This document shows positions 1 through 7,353 of a stretch of 19,158 bases of DNA, in pieces (position 1 is the first letter of the stretch; every line of letters begins with the position of its first letter). The DNA comes from a bacterium. GTDB taxonomy: Bacteria; Chloroflexota; Dormibacteria; UBA8260; Bog-877. Under the pieces are notes generated by a model, which made no database searches, was not told the origin of the DNA, and worked only from the letters and a program-made list of their open reading frames with translations. The DNA lies in contig JAKAWF010000036.1 in the NCBI GenBank assembly GCA_021817025.1, positions 1 to 19,158 of the forward strand, read 5' to 3'. The translations under genes and the position numbers were made by a program.

Positions 1-1611
1 CAGCAGCGTCTCCAGACCGGCGGTCTCCCGGAAGTTGATCGCGATCCCGATGCTGGCGCCCACCACCACTTCCTGGCCCCCCAGGGAGTGGGACTTCCTC
101 AGGGCATCACGGACCCTGGCGGCGGTTGCGGTAGCCTCTGCTGGTTCGCCCACGCCGTCGAGCAACAACACGAACTCGTCGCCCCCGAAACGCGCCACCG
201 TGTCCGCCTCCCGGACGCAGCCCTGAAGCCTCACCGCCACCGAGCGCAGCACCTCGTCACCGGCCTGGTGCCCGAAGCGGTCGTTGACGTCCTTGAAGTC
301 GTCCAGATCGCAGAACATGATCGCCAGCAGGCCATGCTGCCGGCGCTCCCGGGCCAGGGCCTGGCCGGCCCGGTCCTCGAACAGCACCCGGTTGGGCAGG
401 CCGGTGAGGGGGTCGTGGAAGGCCTGCTGGATGAGTTGCAGCTGAGACCGCTGCTCCTCGGTCACGTCCTTGAACTGGGAAACGAAGTAGAGCGGCTTCC
501 CGGCGGGGTCACTGACCAAGCTCGAGGTGACCTCGACCGAGATGAAATGGCCGTCCGCGTGCAGGAAGCGCTTCACGAACCGCTCCGGGGCGGTCCCCTG
601 CCGCAGCACCCGCCGCGTCGCTTCGCGGTCAGCCGGGTGGGTGAGGCCCCACACGCCCAGCTCGAGCACTTCGGCAGGACTCCGCCCCAGCGCCCGGCAG
701 AGAGCGTCGTTGACCTGGAGGAAGCGTCCCTCCGGGGTGGTGAGAGACATGCCCCGGGGCGCCTGCTCGAAGGTGAGGCGGAACCGCTCCTCGGCCTCCT
801 GGAGCGCCGCCGCCGCCGTCCTCTCAGCGGTCACGTCGCGCACCGTGCTGAGCCTGCCGATCGCCCGCCCACGCTCGTCGAGCAGCGCGGTGGCCGTGAC
901 GTCCGCCCAGTAGCGGTCCCCGTCGGCGCGGTGGTGCTCGACCAGCGCGCGCAGCTGCCCGCCGGCACCCAGTGGCTGCTCGAAAGGAGCGCTCCCGGGG
1001 TCGGCGTGCCCATCGAGATGGAAGCTCGCCAGGGTTCGGCCGACCGCCGCCTGTGGTGAGGCCAGCCCCTGGAGGAAGGCCCAGGCGGGATTGGCGTACG
1101 TGACCACCCCGTTAAGATCGGTCAGGCACACCCCCTCAGGCAGCTGATCGGCGACCCGGGCGATCCCCTGAAGGCGTTCGACCGCGACCAGGCGGGAGGT
1201 GGACGAGCGCTGCACGTCGACCATCCGCCCGGCGGCCACCGCCACCACGATGACCAGCGTCAGCACGGTGCCATCCGTCCAGCGCTCCAGCCCGGTGTCG
1301 AGCCAGAGGATGTCGGGGAGCATCAGCGCCACCGTCCACACGGCTGTCGGCAGCGAGCCCCGGAGGCCGAACCTGGTCGCCGCGTACCCGATGGGGAACA
1401 CGAGCAGCACCAGCGTGGCCACTGAGGGCATATGGGCGAGACTGCTGCCGTAGTGGTCGTCCAAGACGTGGACGCCGATCGCGCCAACGACCAGCAGCTG
1501 GGTGACCCAGAAGGCTCGCTTCCGCCACGGCACCATATCCGCCCCGGCGACGACACGGCGCAGGATGGCCGGAAGGCGGTGAGCACCCGCCGCCCGCGGT
1601 GCGGCCTGCAT
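1..1611 (-). CDS. Membrane PAS-PAS-GGDEF diguanylate cyclase, 3' end beyond the window
   Basis: The protein probably makes cyclic di-GMP from GTP at the membrane. The 537 visible residues begin with a hydrophobic region of about four helices (roughly 31-50, 62-78, 88-100 and 114-132). A first PAS-like domain follows (about 138-265, with LTDLNGVVTYANPAW) and then a second (about 290-400, with FEQAPRGMSL and LQVNDALCRALG). The GGDEF domain opens with FHDPLTGLPNR, and an intact GGDEF motif is at 476-480. An RxxD inhibitory-site motif (READ) lies five residues before the GGDEF, so product inhibition is likely. The reading frame is open at base 1, so the cyclase end and any following EAL domain are outside the window. 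I chose the ATG at 1611 because it overlaps the TGA of the preceding short ORF (TGATG) and has GGAGGCGG upstream. The ATG at 1536 would still keep all the helices and is a fair alternative. Confidence 0.9.
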   Translation of the reverse strand, partial: MQAAPRAAGAHRLPAILRRVVAGADMVPWRKRAFWVTQLLVVGAIGVHVLDDHYGSSLAHMPSVATLVLLVFPIGYAATRFGLRGSLPTAVWTVALMLPDILWLDTGLERWTDGTVLTLVIVVAVAAGRMVDVQRSSTSRLVAVERLQGIARVADQLPEGVCLTDLNGVVTYANPAWAFLQGLASPQAAVGRTLASFHLDGHADPGSAPFEQPLGAGGQLRALVEHHRADGDRYWADVTATALLDERGRAIGRLSTVRDVTAERTAAAALQEAEERFRLTFEQAPRGMSLTTPEGRFLQVNDALCRALGRSPAEVLELGVWGLTHPADREATRRVLRQGTAPERFVKRFLHADGHFISVEVTSSLVSDPAGKPLYFVSQFKDVTEEQRSQLQLIQQAFHDPLTGLPNRVLFEDRAGQALARERRQHGLLAIMFCDLDDFKDVNDRFGHQAGDEVLRSVAVRLQGCVREADTVARFGGDEFVLLLDGVGEPAEATATAARVRDALRKSHSLGGQEVVVGASIGIAINFRETAGLETLL

Positions 1612-1898
1612 CAAGCCGGACCGCCTCCGCCTGCCCGCTGGGCGGCCCCTGCCACCGAGCGGTCGCGGCGGCATGTGCCGCTGGGGATGGGTGCCCCCGG
1701 GCGGGCGGGGCGGCCCGGGAGGTGGTCCCGGACGCCAGGGCCACCGAGAAGCAGGGGCGAGGTCAGCATGACTGGTGCCCCTGCCGGCAGCCACCACGGC
1801 CACGCCCTGGCCTCCGGGTCGCGCGTGAGAGGGGCCCACCAACCGTCAGAGGCACCAGGACCTCCGCGAGGCGGGAGCAGACGGGACCACCTGGACAT
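1611..1898 (-). CDS. 95-residue ORF carrying the N-terminus of the HD-GYP/GGDEF paralogue, coupled to the cyclase gene
   Basis: The ATG at 1898 has a perfect GGAGG seven bases upstream. The first 41 residues match those of the 889-residue protein at 4312-6981 without gaps: I count 23 identities by hand, including shared RGGP, DGW, RD and WPW stretches. After roughly residue 45 the similarity stops and the rest is Pro/Gly/Arg-rich low-complexity sequence, which looks like out-of-frame translation. The TGA stop overlaps the next ATG as TGATG, so ribosomes could reinitiate on the cyclase. The ORF is therefore either a relic left when a paralogue's 5' end was joined to this cyclase gene, or a working leader ORF. 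I infer no enzymatic function. A single frameshift inside a once-continuous gene is also possible. Confidence 0.45.
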   Translation of the reverse strand: MSRWSRLLPPRGGPGASDGWWAPLTRDPEARAWPWWLPAGAPVMLTSPLLLGGPGVRDHLPGRPARPGAPIPSGTCRRDRSVAGAAQRAGGGGPA

Positions 1899-1999
1899 CG
1901 ATCCACCTCCTGGGATGGAACTCATTATGTGTGGCAAGAGGAGGCCGGCCATCCCCTCCCGGTTAAACTCCGATCGCAGCCCCGTCACGATCACGAAGG
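1899..1999 (-). repeat. Duplicated 101-base leader, copy A
   Basis: Read on the minus strand and including the ATG, this leader aligns without gaps to 6982-7082. By hand count 75 of 104 bases agree, and 44 of the first 53. The distal part contains the identical 16-mer TTCGTGATCGTGACGG, a shared GATCGGAG, and a GAGGGGAT block. Conservation continues into the coding region. The block could hold a promoter, an operator or a transcript element shared by two c-di-GMP genes. I could not match it to a known riboswitch, and the GEMM-I c-di-GMP consensus is not visible. Confidence 0.75.
1906..1910 (-). promoter_or_regulatory. Ribosome binding site of the 95-residue ORF
   Basis: Minus-strand GGAGG lies seven bases before the ATG at 1898. 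It occupies the same position as the GGAGG before the paralogous gene that starts at 6981, and it decides the start of this ORF. Confidence 0.75.
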
Positions 2000-2076
2000 G
2001 GGCGGTCACTGGGATGAGCTGATGGCGGTCCCCACGACCTCCCCTCCCGCGGATTCCGGAGCACCGACTAAGGGGG

Positions 2077-2091
2077 CGTGAGCTGCTCACG
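2077..2091. promoter_or_regulatory. 15-base dyad CGTGAGC-T-GCTCACG
   Basis: This is a perfect 7+7 inverted repeat around one central base, about 180 bases upstream of the ATG at 1898. It could be an operator. A different short dyad (7146-7157) lies at a similar distance upstream of the paralogous gene. No regulator can be named. Confidence 0.3.
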
Positions 2092-2112
2092 GCAAGGGGG
2101 ACTGGGCAGACA

Positions 2113-2136
2113 GATGGGGGCAAGCCCGCCCCCATC
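2113..2136. promoter_or_regulatory. Perfect 9-bp hairpin upstream of the duplicated leader
   Basis: GATGGGGGC pairs perfectly with GCCCCCATC around a six-base loop (AAGCCC). It lies 215 bases upstream of the ATG at 1898 and just left of the TnpB relic. A hairpin with the same GATG...CATC ends is found 208 bases upstream of the ATG at 6981. It may be a terminator without a T-tract, a regulatory stem, or an end structure of the degraded element. Confidence 0.4.
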
Positions 2137-2229
2137 AGGGTGAGGAGCCAGTCTCCCAGCGAACAGAGCCTCTGTACGCTTTCCGGGGGCGCGCGGGACG
2201 GGTTGACGGGGAGACGGGGGTCGCAGATA

Positions 2230-2705
2230 GTCAGTGGCCGCCACCTCCTGCGCTTTGCCGTGGGCCCCACTGGGACCCAGCGCCGCGACCCCGCCCGGCA
2301 CGCCGGGACCGCTCGGTACGCGTTCAACTGGGGCTGGCGGTCAGGCGAGGGACGCCCTCAATGCCAGAGGTTCGCGGGCGATGCCAAAGTCCCAATCCCC
2401 GCCGCCGTCCAGTCTCCCCGGAGCTGGGGCCAGTGGAAGCGCAACGCGGATGGGTTCCCCGGTGGGCGAAGGTCGGCAAGCGCGCCCCCCGGGAGGCGCC
2501 CCGGGACTTGGCGTGGGGCTTGGACTGGGCCCGCCGCCCGAGCTGAGCGCAGGAGGCCCTGGTCCACTTCCCACGCTTTGAGAAGAAGGGTCCGCGTCAC
2601 GCGGCATCGCCACGCCACCAGGTGGCGCCTACCGGAGATCGGAGCAACGAGTTCTGGGCCCGAACTGCCGAGACTTCCCGAGGTCGGCGACCCACCGTTT
2701 TCTGA
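2230..2705 (+). pseudogene. TnpB (IS200/IS605 OrfB) N-terminal relic, frameshifted
   Basis: Pieces of a TnpB N-terminus occur in the right order but in different plus-strand frames. At about 2233-2340 the frame reads TQRRDPARHAGTARYAFNWG, the usual TnpB opening motif for 'position in the array of residues followed by RYAFNWGL'. At about 2430-2540 another frame reads VPRWAKVGKRAPREAPRDLA followed by WGLDW, matching the family's WWAEVSKEAYxxGLxxLAxALxNW region. At about 2568-2590 the same frame gives HFPRFEKKG, matching the GFPRFKKK motif, but a stop lies before it. Possible remnants of the next segment (ELPRLPEVG) follow near 2660. The RuvC-like catalytic domain and zinc finger are absent, so this is a dead fragment of roughly 150 codons. 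No TnpA is visible. The assignment rests on remembered family motifs. Confidence 0.7.
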
Positions 2706-3181
2706 CCCCAGTTGGCACCGGCCAGGCGGGCAGCCCAGCCGACTAGGGGCGGGGGCGCCACCCATATTCCTGGGCCCGAGTCACTGCCGGCCGCAGGGCG
2801 CCGAGGAGTCGCAGACCACAGCGGCGGCCGCGTCTCGCCGCGGCAGCGCCCATCGTGTTCCCCGAATCGCCCCGGGATGCAGCCGGACCGTGGCTCAGTC
2901 GCTCCAGTCCGAACTGCTGACTACTCAAGCCTGCAGCCGCTCACGATCTCTCCTAACTGGAGCCTCCCCCGCGGAGCACGCTCACGCGTACGGGCCCAAC
3001 CCCGGGCTCGGCGCTTCACCGGTCACGACTTCGGGCGCCGGCTTGGCGAGCTGGCCGCGTGGCCCCCCATGACCTCCGTCGCGGACCACCGAGCGAGCGT
3101 CCCCCAGGATCACTTGGTATCGGTCCGGTAGCGGTTGGCGGTCTCGCAACAGCTCTCCAGCCAGCCCCAACTGCCTGCCGG
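2706..3181. other. Gene-free stretch between the TnpB relic and the PAS-GGDEF gene
   Basis: I see no convincing gene, RNA or repeat here. The open frames lack recognisable motifs and have irregular composition. It may be eroded continuation of the mobile element or other degraded coding sequence. A minus-strand frame just past the stop of the gene at 3182 (about 3000-3180, LTGRQLGLAGELLRD) looks slightly protein-like, but it has no start and no recognised family. Confidence 0.4.
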
Positions 3182-4105
3182 TCAGCCGATGGTGACCCGA
3201 TTTGAGCCTGCGTCTTTGCTCCGATACATCAACTGGTCGGCGCGGCGCACGAGAGAATCCGGGGTATCGTCGGGGCGCAAGAGGGTCGCCCCAATCGACA
3301 TGGTGGTAGCCAGACTCTCGGTGCCCACGTCGAGGTGCGAACATTCGACCATGATGCGCACGTGCTCGGCCATCTTGCTCATGGTTCGTTCGTCCGGGAC
3401 CTGGTACACGATGGCGAGGAACTCATCGCCTCCCCAGCGGCCAACGGTATCCGTCGCGCGCAGGGTATTGCTCAGGGTGGTGGCGACCATGCGCAGAACC
3501 TTGTCGCCCACATGGTGCCCAAAGGTGTCGTTGCAGCGCTTGAAATGGTCAATGTCCATGAACAACAGTCCCGCCCTGCCATTGTCCTGACCACACTCCG
3601 CTAGCACCGCGCGTAGACGCCCTTCCAGTTGCAGCCGGTTGCCAATGCCCGTGAGGGGATCCTCCAGCCCGCGGCGACGCAATTCACCCAACTCTCGGCG
3701 GGCCGTGGTCATTCCGGTGTTGCTGCTGAACGTCTCCACGGCGCCAATGATGGTGCCATCCTCGTCGCGCAAGGGAGCGCCGCGCACCAGCACCGGCACC
3801 CGGTGGCCGTCCGCATGGTGCAGGAAGATCTCGGCCTCTCGTACTTTCCCGTCTTCCATGACACGGGCCAGCGGACAATGGTCGAGACAAAGTGGCACGC
3901 CATTGGCGGTGACGTGATTGAGCATGTTGTCGCGGCAGGCATGGCCCACCGCCTGGGTGGCGGAATAGCCGGTGATCCGTTCGGCCCCCTTGTTCCAGTA
4001 GGTGATCACTCGTTCACGATCGACAAAGTAGACCCCGTCGTGGAGGTTGTCGATCAAGTCCTTGTAGAAATCTCTGCCTTTGGGCACGGGAACTCCACTC
4101 GGCAT
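3182..4105 (-). CDS. PAS-GGDEF diguanylate cyclase with a cysteine-containing PAS domain
   Basis: This is a soluble 307-residue cyclase predicted to make c-di-GMP. The PAS domain covers about residues 12-130: DLIDNLHDGVYFVD and ITYWNKGAERITGY at the start, HHADGHRVPVLVRGAPLRDE and GAVETF at the end. Within it, C57, C73 and C77 form a C-x15-C-x3-C set (ACRDNML ... LCLDHCPLA), a pattern I recall from related PAS-GGDEF proteins. Metal, heme or redox sensing by these cysteines is inference. The GGDEF domain begins at DPLTGIGNR, and an intact GGDEF motif is at 225-229, preceded by RATD, an RxxD inhibitory site. No membrane helix is seen. The ATG at 4105 is the first start after an in-frame TGA and has no clear Shine-Dalgarno. 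It lies 206 bases downstream of the HD-GYP/GGDEF gene on the same strand. Confidence 0.93.
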   Translation of the reverse strand: MPSGVPVPKGRDFYKDLIDNLHDGVYFVDRERVITYWNKGAERITGYSATQAVGHACRDNMLNHVTANGVPLCLDHCPLARVMEDGKVREAEIFLHHADGHRVPVLVRGAPLRDEDGTIIGAVETFSSNTGMTTARRELGELRRRGLEDPLTGIGNRLQLEGRLRAVLAECGQDNGRAGLLFMDIDHFKRCNDTFGHHVGDKVLRMVATTLSNTLRATDTVGRWGGDEFLAIVYQVPDERTMSKMAEHVRIMVECSHLDVGTESLATTMSIGATLLRPDDTPDSLVRRADQLMYRSKDAGSNRVTIG

Positions 4106-4162
4106 GAGCGTTTCTCAGCGGCCCAGAACGGCCAGGGGGGACTCGGCTGAGGCGGCCCCTCC

Positions 4163-4193
4163 GGGTGCTCCCACCATCGCGGTGGGTGCCCTC
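4163..4193 (-). terminator. Imperfect hairpin between two c-di-GMP genes
   Basis: CCCACC and GGTGGG form a six-base stem with a five-base loop (ATCGC). The flanks extend the pairing with two mismatches. It follows the stop at 4312 on the minus strand and precedes the start at 4105. There is no T-tract, so termination is only possible, and it may simply attenuate read-through. Confidence 0.3.
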
Positions 4194-4311
4194 AGGCAGG
4201 CGGGGCGACCCAAGAGGAGGCCCGGGGCGCAGGAGCGCCCAGGAGCGGCAGGCCCGCGGAATCGGCTGTGGGCTCGGCTGCCTCCGCGGTCACTGCCGAC
4301 CACAGCTGGCC

Positions 4312-6981
4312 TCACTCAAACCTGGAACCACTCGCCCGGGCGTGCTTGCGCGCGTGAAGTCGCTCCTCGCTGGCCCGGAGGAGCTGATCCACCTCGGTGC
4401 CATCATCACCCCACACCGCGATCCCAGCCGACCACGATGGGATCCCCACCTTGCGACCATTCACGACCATGGTCCGCCCGGCGGCTCTCGGCCCCAGCCG
4501 CTGGGCCAGCCGGGCGGCCCCCTCTCGGTCCCTGCCGGGCAGGGTCACGATGAGTTCATCGCCCCCGTAGCGGGCCACCACATCGCCCGGCCGGAGCTGC
4601 GCGCGCACCGTCCCGGCCACCTGTTTCAGGACTTCATCTCCCACGTGATGGCCGAACCGGTCGTTCACGTCCTCGAAGTTGTCGAGATCGAGCCTCAGGA
4701 GCGCGAAGGGCGCGCCGCCAAGTCCAGCCTCAGCGCAGGCCTCGGCCAGTCTCTCCAGCCCGTACTGGCGGCTGCCCACTCCGGTGAGGGGATCGGTCAG
4801 CGTCGCCTGTTGCAGCTGGCCGCGCAGCCGTGACACCGCCAGCGCCTCCGCCACCACACAGCCCACCGCCTCCAAGTGGCGCACCGTCTGCTCGCCAAAG
4901 GTCTGGGGCGAGTTACGGTGCACGGTCAGCACCCCCTGGGCCCCGGAGCTCGCCAGCAGCGGGATGAACACCCCGGAGCGACTCCCCTCTCCGCGCCGGC
5001 CCCGGTAGCGCTGGTCCGACTCCAGGTCGGCCACCACCAGGGATGCGCGGCCCTCCAGCGCGGCCCACAGCAACCCCTCTCCCCGGCGCAGCACAGACCC
5101 GACCGGCAGAAGGCACGGGCCGCCCTGCCATCCCACCATCCGCAATGCCTGGCCGTCATCGTCCAGCACGCTCAGCGAGGCCGATTCGACCTTGAGCTCC
5201 GCCCGGACCGGGCCGAGCGCCCGTTCGGCCAGCAACGGCAGCTCCACCACGTCCCGCAGCCCCTGGGACACTCGCATCAGCAGCTTCCACCCCGCCACCT
5301 GCCCGGTGCTGTACAGCTCCGCCAGGGTCGCGGGCTCGCCGCCATCCGGCGCGGATGCCCCCGTGTGGGGAGCCGCGCGTCCGGCGACACTGGCTGCCAG
5401 CGCAGCCATCCTGGGATCGAACTGCGTCCCCGAGCAACGCTCGATCTCCAGCAGCGCCTCGTCCATGCTCTTGGCCGCCCGATATGGACGGTTGGTGGTC
5501 ATCGAGTCCAGGGTGTCGGCCAGGGTCACGATCCGCGCTCCCACGGGGATCGCCTCGGCCCGCAGCCCCTCGGGGTAGCCGCGCCCGTCCCACCACTCAT
5601 GGTGGTGGCGGACGATGGGCGCGATCGCGGCCAGCGGCCCCGCGTGCTCCACGATCCCGGCCCCCAGCGCGGCGTGGGCCATCATCAGGATGCGCTCCTC
5701 CTCGGTCAGCGGCCCGGGCTTGCCCAGGATGCTGTCCGGCACCCCGATCTTGCCGATGTCGTGGAGCAGCCCGGCCACCGCGATCCGGTTCACCTCATCA
5801 CTCGGCAAGTCCAGCCGCTCGGCCAGCCCGCGGGCCCACTTGCTCACCCGCATCGAATGTCCCTTGATCGCGTGCTCCCTGGCGTCACTGACTTCGACCA
5901 GCATCTCGAGGAGGCTGTCGTACATCTCCTTCTGGCTGGCGACCAGGCGACGCATCATGACGGCCCCGCCCACCTGCGCCGCCAGCATCTCGCCGATGTG
6001 CTCGTCGTCGGCCGTGAAGCTCCCGCCCGCCTGCCTGCCCAGCATGTAGTAGGCGCCCTTCCAATCCCCCAGGGCGGGGATGGGCAGCCCCAGGAAGTGC
6101 CCCATCGGGGGATGCCCGGGCGGCAGCGGAGAGGCCGCCGGGTGCCGCCCCGAGTCGGCCAGGCGGATGGGCCTGGGGGCATCCCGGACCACTCCCAAGA
6201 GGCCGCTGCCGACGGGCGGATGCGACATCGACCCCATGTGGTCGGGATCCAGGCCGGAGGTGAGGAAGTGGGCGACCTTGCCCTTCTCGTCCCACACCGC
6301 CACGGCGGCGTGGCGCGCCCCCGTAAGCTCCCGGCCCGCATCGACACTCCCCTGCAGCAGCTCCGAGACATCCCCCGCCCGGGACAGGCCGGCCAGCCGT
6401 TCGTGCAACGCGGTGAGCCGATGGGTCAGCGCGCCTCTGACCCGCTCCCCCTGCGCCTTGACCTGGCTGGCGACCAGCGCCGTCAGGTACAGGGTCAGAC
6501 CGAGCACGGCGGTGTCGTGAGGGGCCCGCGCCCAGAGAGGGCCTGGTCCCAGGGTCGCCAGGTGCAGCAGCAGCGCCATCGTGGCCACGCCTGCCGCCTG
6601 CCGCAGGCCCCAAACCATCGCCACCTCCATCACCGGGACGAGGTAGAGGACCGCCAGCGCGCTCTGGGTCCCACCGGTGAACTCGACCGCCGCGGTGATG
6701 GCGGCCAGGTCGAGGGCGATGAGGAGCAGGCAGAAGTAGGGACAGCGCAGCTCGCTCAGCCTCAGGGCCGCGTACGCGGCCACGTACAGCCCCGCCACGA
6801 TCAGCAGGGGCCGGGCTTGGACCGTGGAGTGCGGCAGGAACAGGGTCAGGGCGATTCCCGCCCCGGCCAGCAGCCGCCACGGCCAGATCCTGGACTCCAC
6901 GTCGCGCATGCTGGGAGCCAGCCAACCGTCGGGAGTTCGCGGTCCTCCCCGAAGTGGGGGCATGAGGAACCCTCTGGGCAT
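4312..6981 (-). CDS. Membrane GAF - HD-GYP - GAF - GGDEF protein, putative bifunctional c-di-GMP enzyme
   Basis: At 889 residues, this protein carries both c-di-GMP phosphodiesterase and cyclase-type domains. About six membrane helices lie in residues 36-175. A GAF-like domain covers about 200-345. The HD-GYP domain covers about 365-535, with HDIGK at 407-411 and HHHEWWDGRGYP at 459-470, so the metal-binding and GYP residues are intact. A second GAF-like domain spans about 565-715. The C-terminal GGDEF domain starts at TDPLTGVGSR (about 729); its signature is GGDEL (806-810), with a final leucine. An RxxD site (RPGD, 797-800) is five residues before it. The catalytic Gly-Gly-Asp-Glu core is kept, so cyclase activity is possible but less certain. 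The ATG at 6981 has GGAGG seven bases upstream. The leader and first 41 codons are duplicated at 1776-1999. Confidence 0.95.
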   Translation of the reverse strand: MPRGFLMPPLRGGPRTPDGWLAPSMRDVESRIWPWRLLAGAGIALTLFLPHSTVQARPLLIVAGLYVAAYAALRLSELRCPYFCLLLIALDLAAITAAVEFTGGTQSALAVLYLVPVMEVAMVWGLRQAAGVATMALLLHLATLGPGPLWARAPHDTAVLGLTLYLTALVASQVKAQGERVRGALTHRLTALHERLAGLSRAGDVSELLQGSVDAGRELTGARHAAVAVWDEKGKVAHFLTSGLDPDHMGSMSHPPVGSGLLGVVRDAPRPIRLADSGRHPAASPLPPGHPPMGHFLGLPIPALGDWKGAYYMLGRQAGGSFTADDEHIGEMLAAQVGGAVMMRRLVASQKEMYDSLLEMLVEVSDAREHAIKGHSMRVSKWARGLAERLDLPSDEVNRIAVAGLLHDIGKIGVPDSILGKPGPLTEEERILMMAHAALGAGIVEHAGPLAAIAPIVRHHHEWWDGRGYPEGLRAEAIPVGARIVTLADTLDSMTTNRPYRAAKSMDEALLEIERCSGTQFDPRMAALAASVAGRAAPHTGASAPDGGEPATLAELYSTGQVAGWKLLMRVSQGLRDVVELPLLAERALGPVRAELKVESASLSVLDDDGQALRMVGWQGGPCLLPVGSVLRRGEGLLWAALEGRASLVVADLESDQRYRGRRGEGSRSGVFIPLLASSGAQGVLTVHRNSPQTFGEQTVRHLEAVGCVVAEALAVSRLRGQLQQATLTDPLTGVGSRQYGLERLAEACAEAGLGGAPFALLRLDLDNFEDVNDRFGHHVGDEVLKQVAGTVRAQLRPGDVVARYGGDELIVTLPGRDREGAARLAQRLGPRAAGRTMVVNGRKVGIPSWSAGIAVWGDDGTEVDQLLRASEERLHARKHARASGSRFE

Positions 6982-7082
6982 TGATCAACCTCCGATGACA
7001 TCTCCCATGATGCGCGGCCCAAGGAGCAAGGCAATCCCCTCGCAGTCAAGCTCCGATCACGGCTCCGTCACGATCACGAACG
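6982..7082 (-). repeat. Duplicated 101-base leader, copy B
   Basis: This is the partner of 1899-1999, ungapped on the minus strand. The distal half holds a direct repeat of GTGATCG at 17-base spacing and a tandem TCGTGA pair. In copy A the second GTGATCG is GCGATCG. TTGACT at about 7042-7047 resembles a -35 element, but no good -10 follows at 17 bases, so I do not call a promoter. Confidence 0.75.
6989..6993 (-). promoter_or_regulatory. Ribosome binding site of the HD-GYP/GGDEF gene
   Basis: Minus-strand GGAGG lies seven bases before the ATG at 6981. It is among the few strong Shine-Dalgarno sites in the window and confirms this start over the internal ATG seven codons in. Confidence 0.8.
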
Positions 7083-7353
7083 GGTGGAACGTGCTTCCCT
7101 GAGCGAATTGCCTGGTCGCGGCGCCTTGTCCACCTGAGCGTGCCCGGTTCACGAACCCTCCCTGCTCTTCGTCACCGCGCCAGAGCGAGATGCCCCCACC
7201 CTCGGGGGCCATCGGCTTTCCCCGGATGAGATGCCACGAGCCCTCCGCACGGCAGGCGGGGACGGGGGACCGGCTCCGCAATCTCCACGTGGCTCGGGAC
7301 AAGCTCCTGATGGAATGGCGCGGCTCGCGGCCGGGGCGCACCGCCAGCCCGGC
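7083..7353. other. Upstream region of the HD-GYP/GGDEF gene, with a hairpin and a short dyad
   Basis: No gene is visible. Two structures stand out. At 7189-7213 a nine-pair stem (GATG-CCCCC with GGGGG-C-CATC, one bulged base, six-base loop) lies 141 bases past the stop at 7354. It may end that operon or belong to the next gene's control region. At 7146-7157 the inverted repeat GGTTC-AC-GAACC may be an operator. Neither matches a named riboswitch or regulator site that I can recall. Confidence 0.4.

Noticed and set aside
4876..6984. 702-codon plus-strand open frame
   Set aside because: It is antisense to the HD-GYP/GGDEF gene and has low-complexity His/Gln/Arg-rich translation.
6982..7353. 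Possible c-di-GMP (GEMM) riboswitch upstream of the HD-GYP/GGDEF gene
   Set aside because: The conserved GEMM-I core segments, such as the GCACAGGGCAAACC-like strand and the tetraloop receptor, are not visible in either leader copy.
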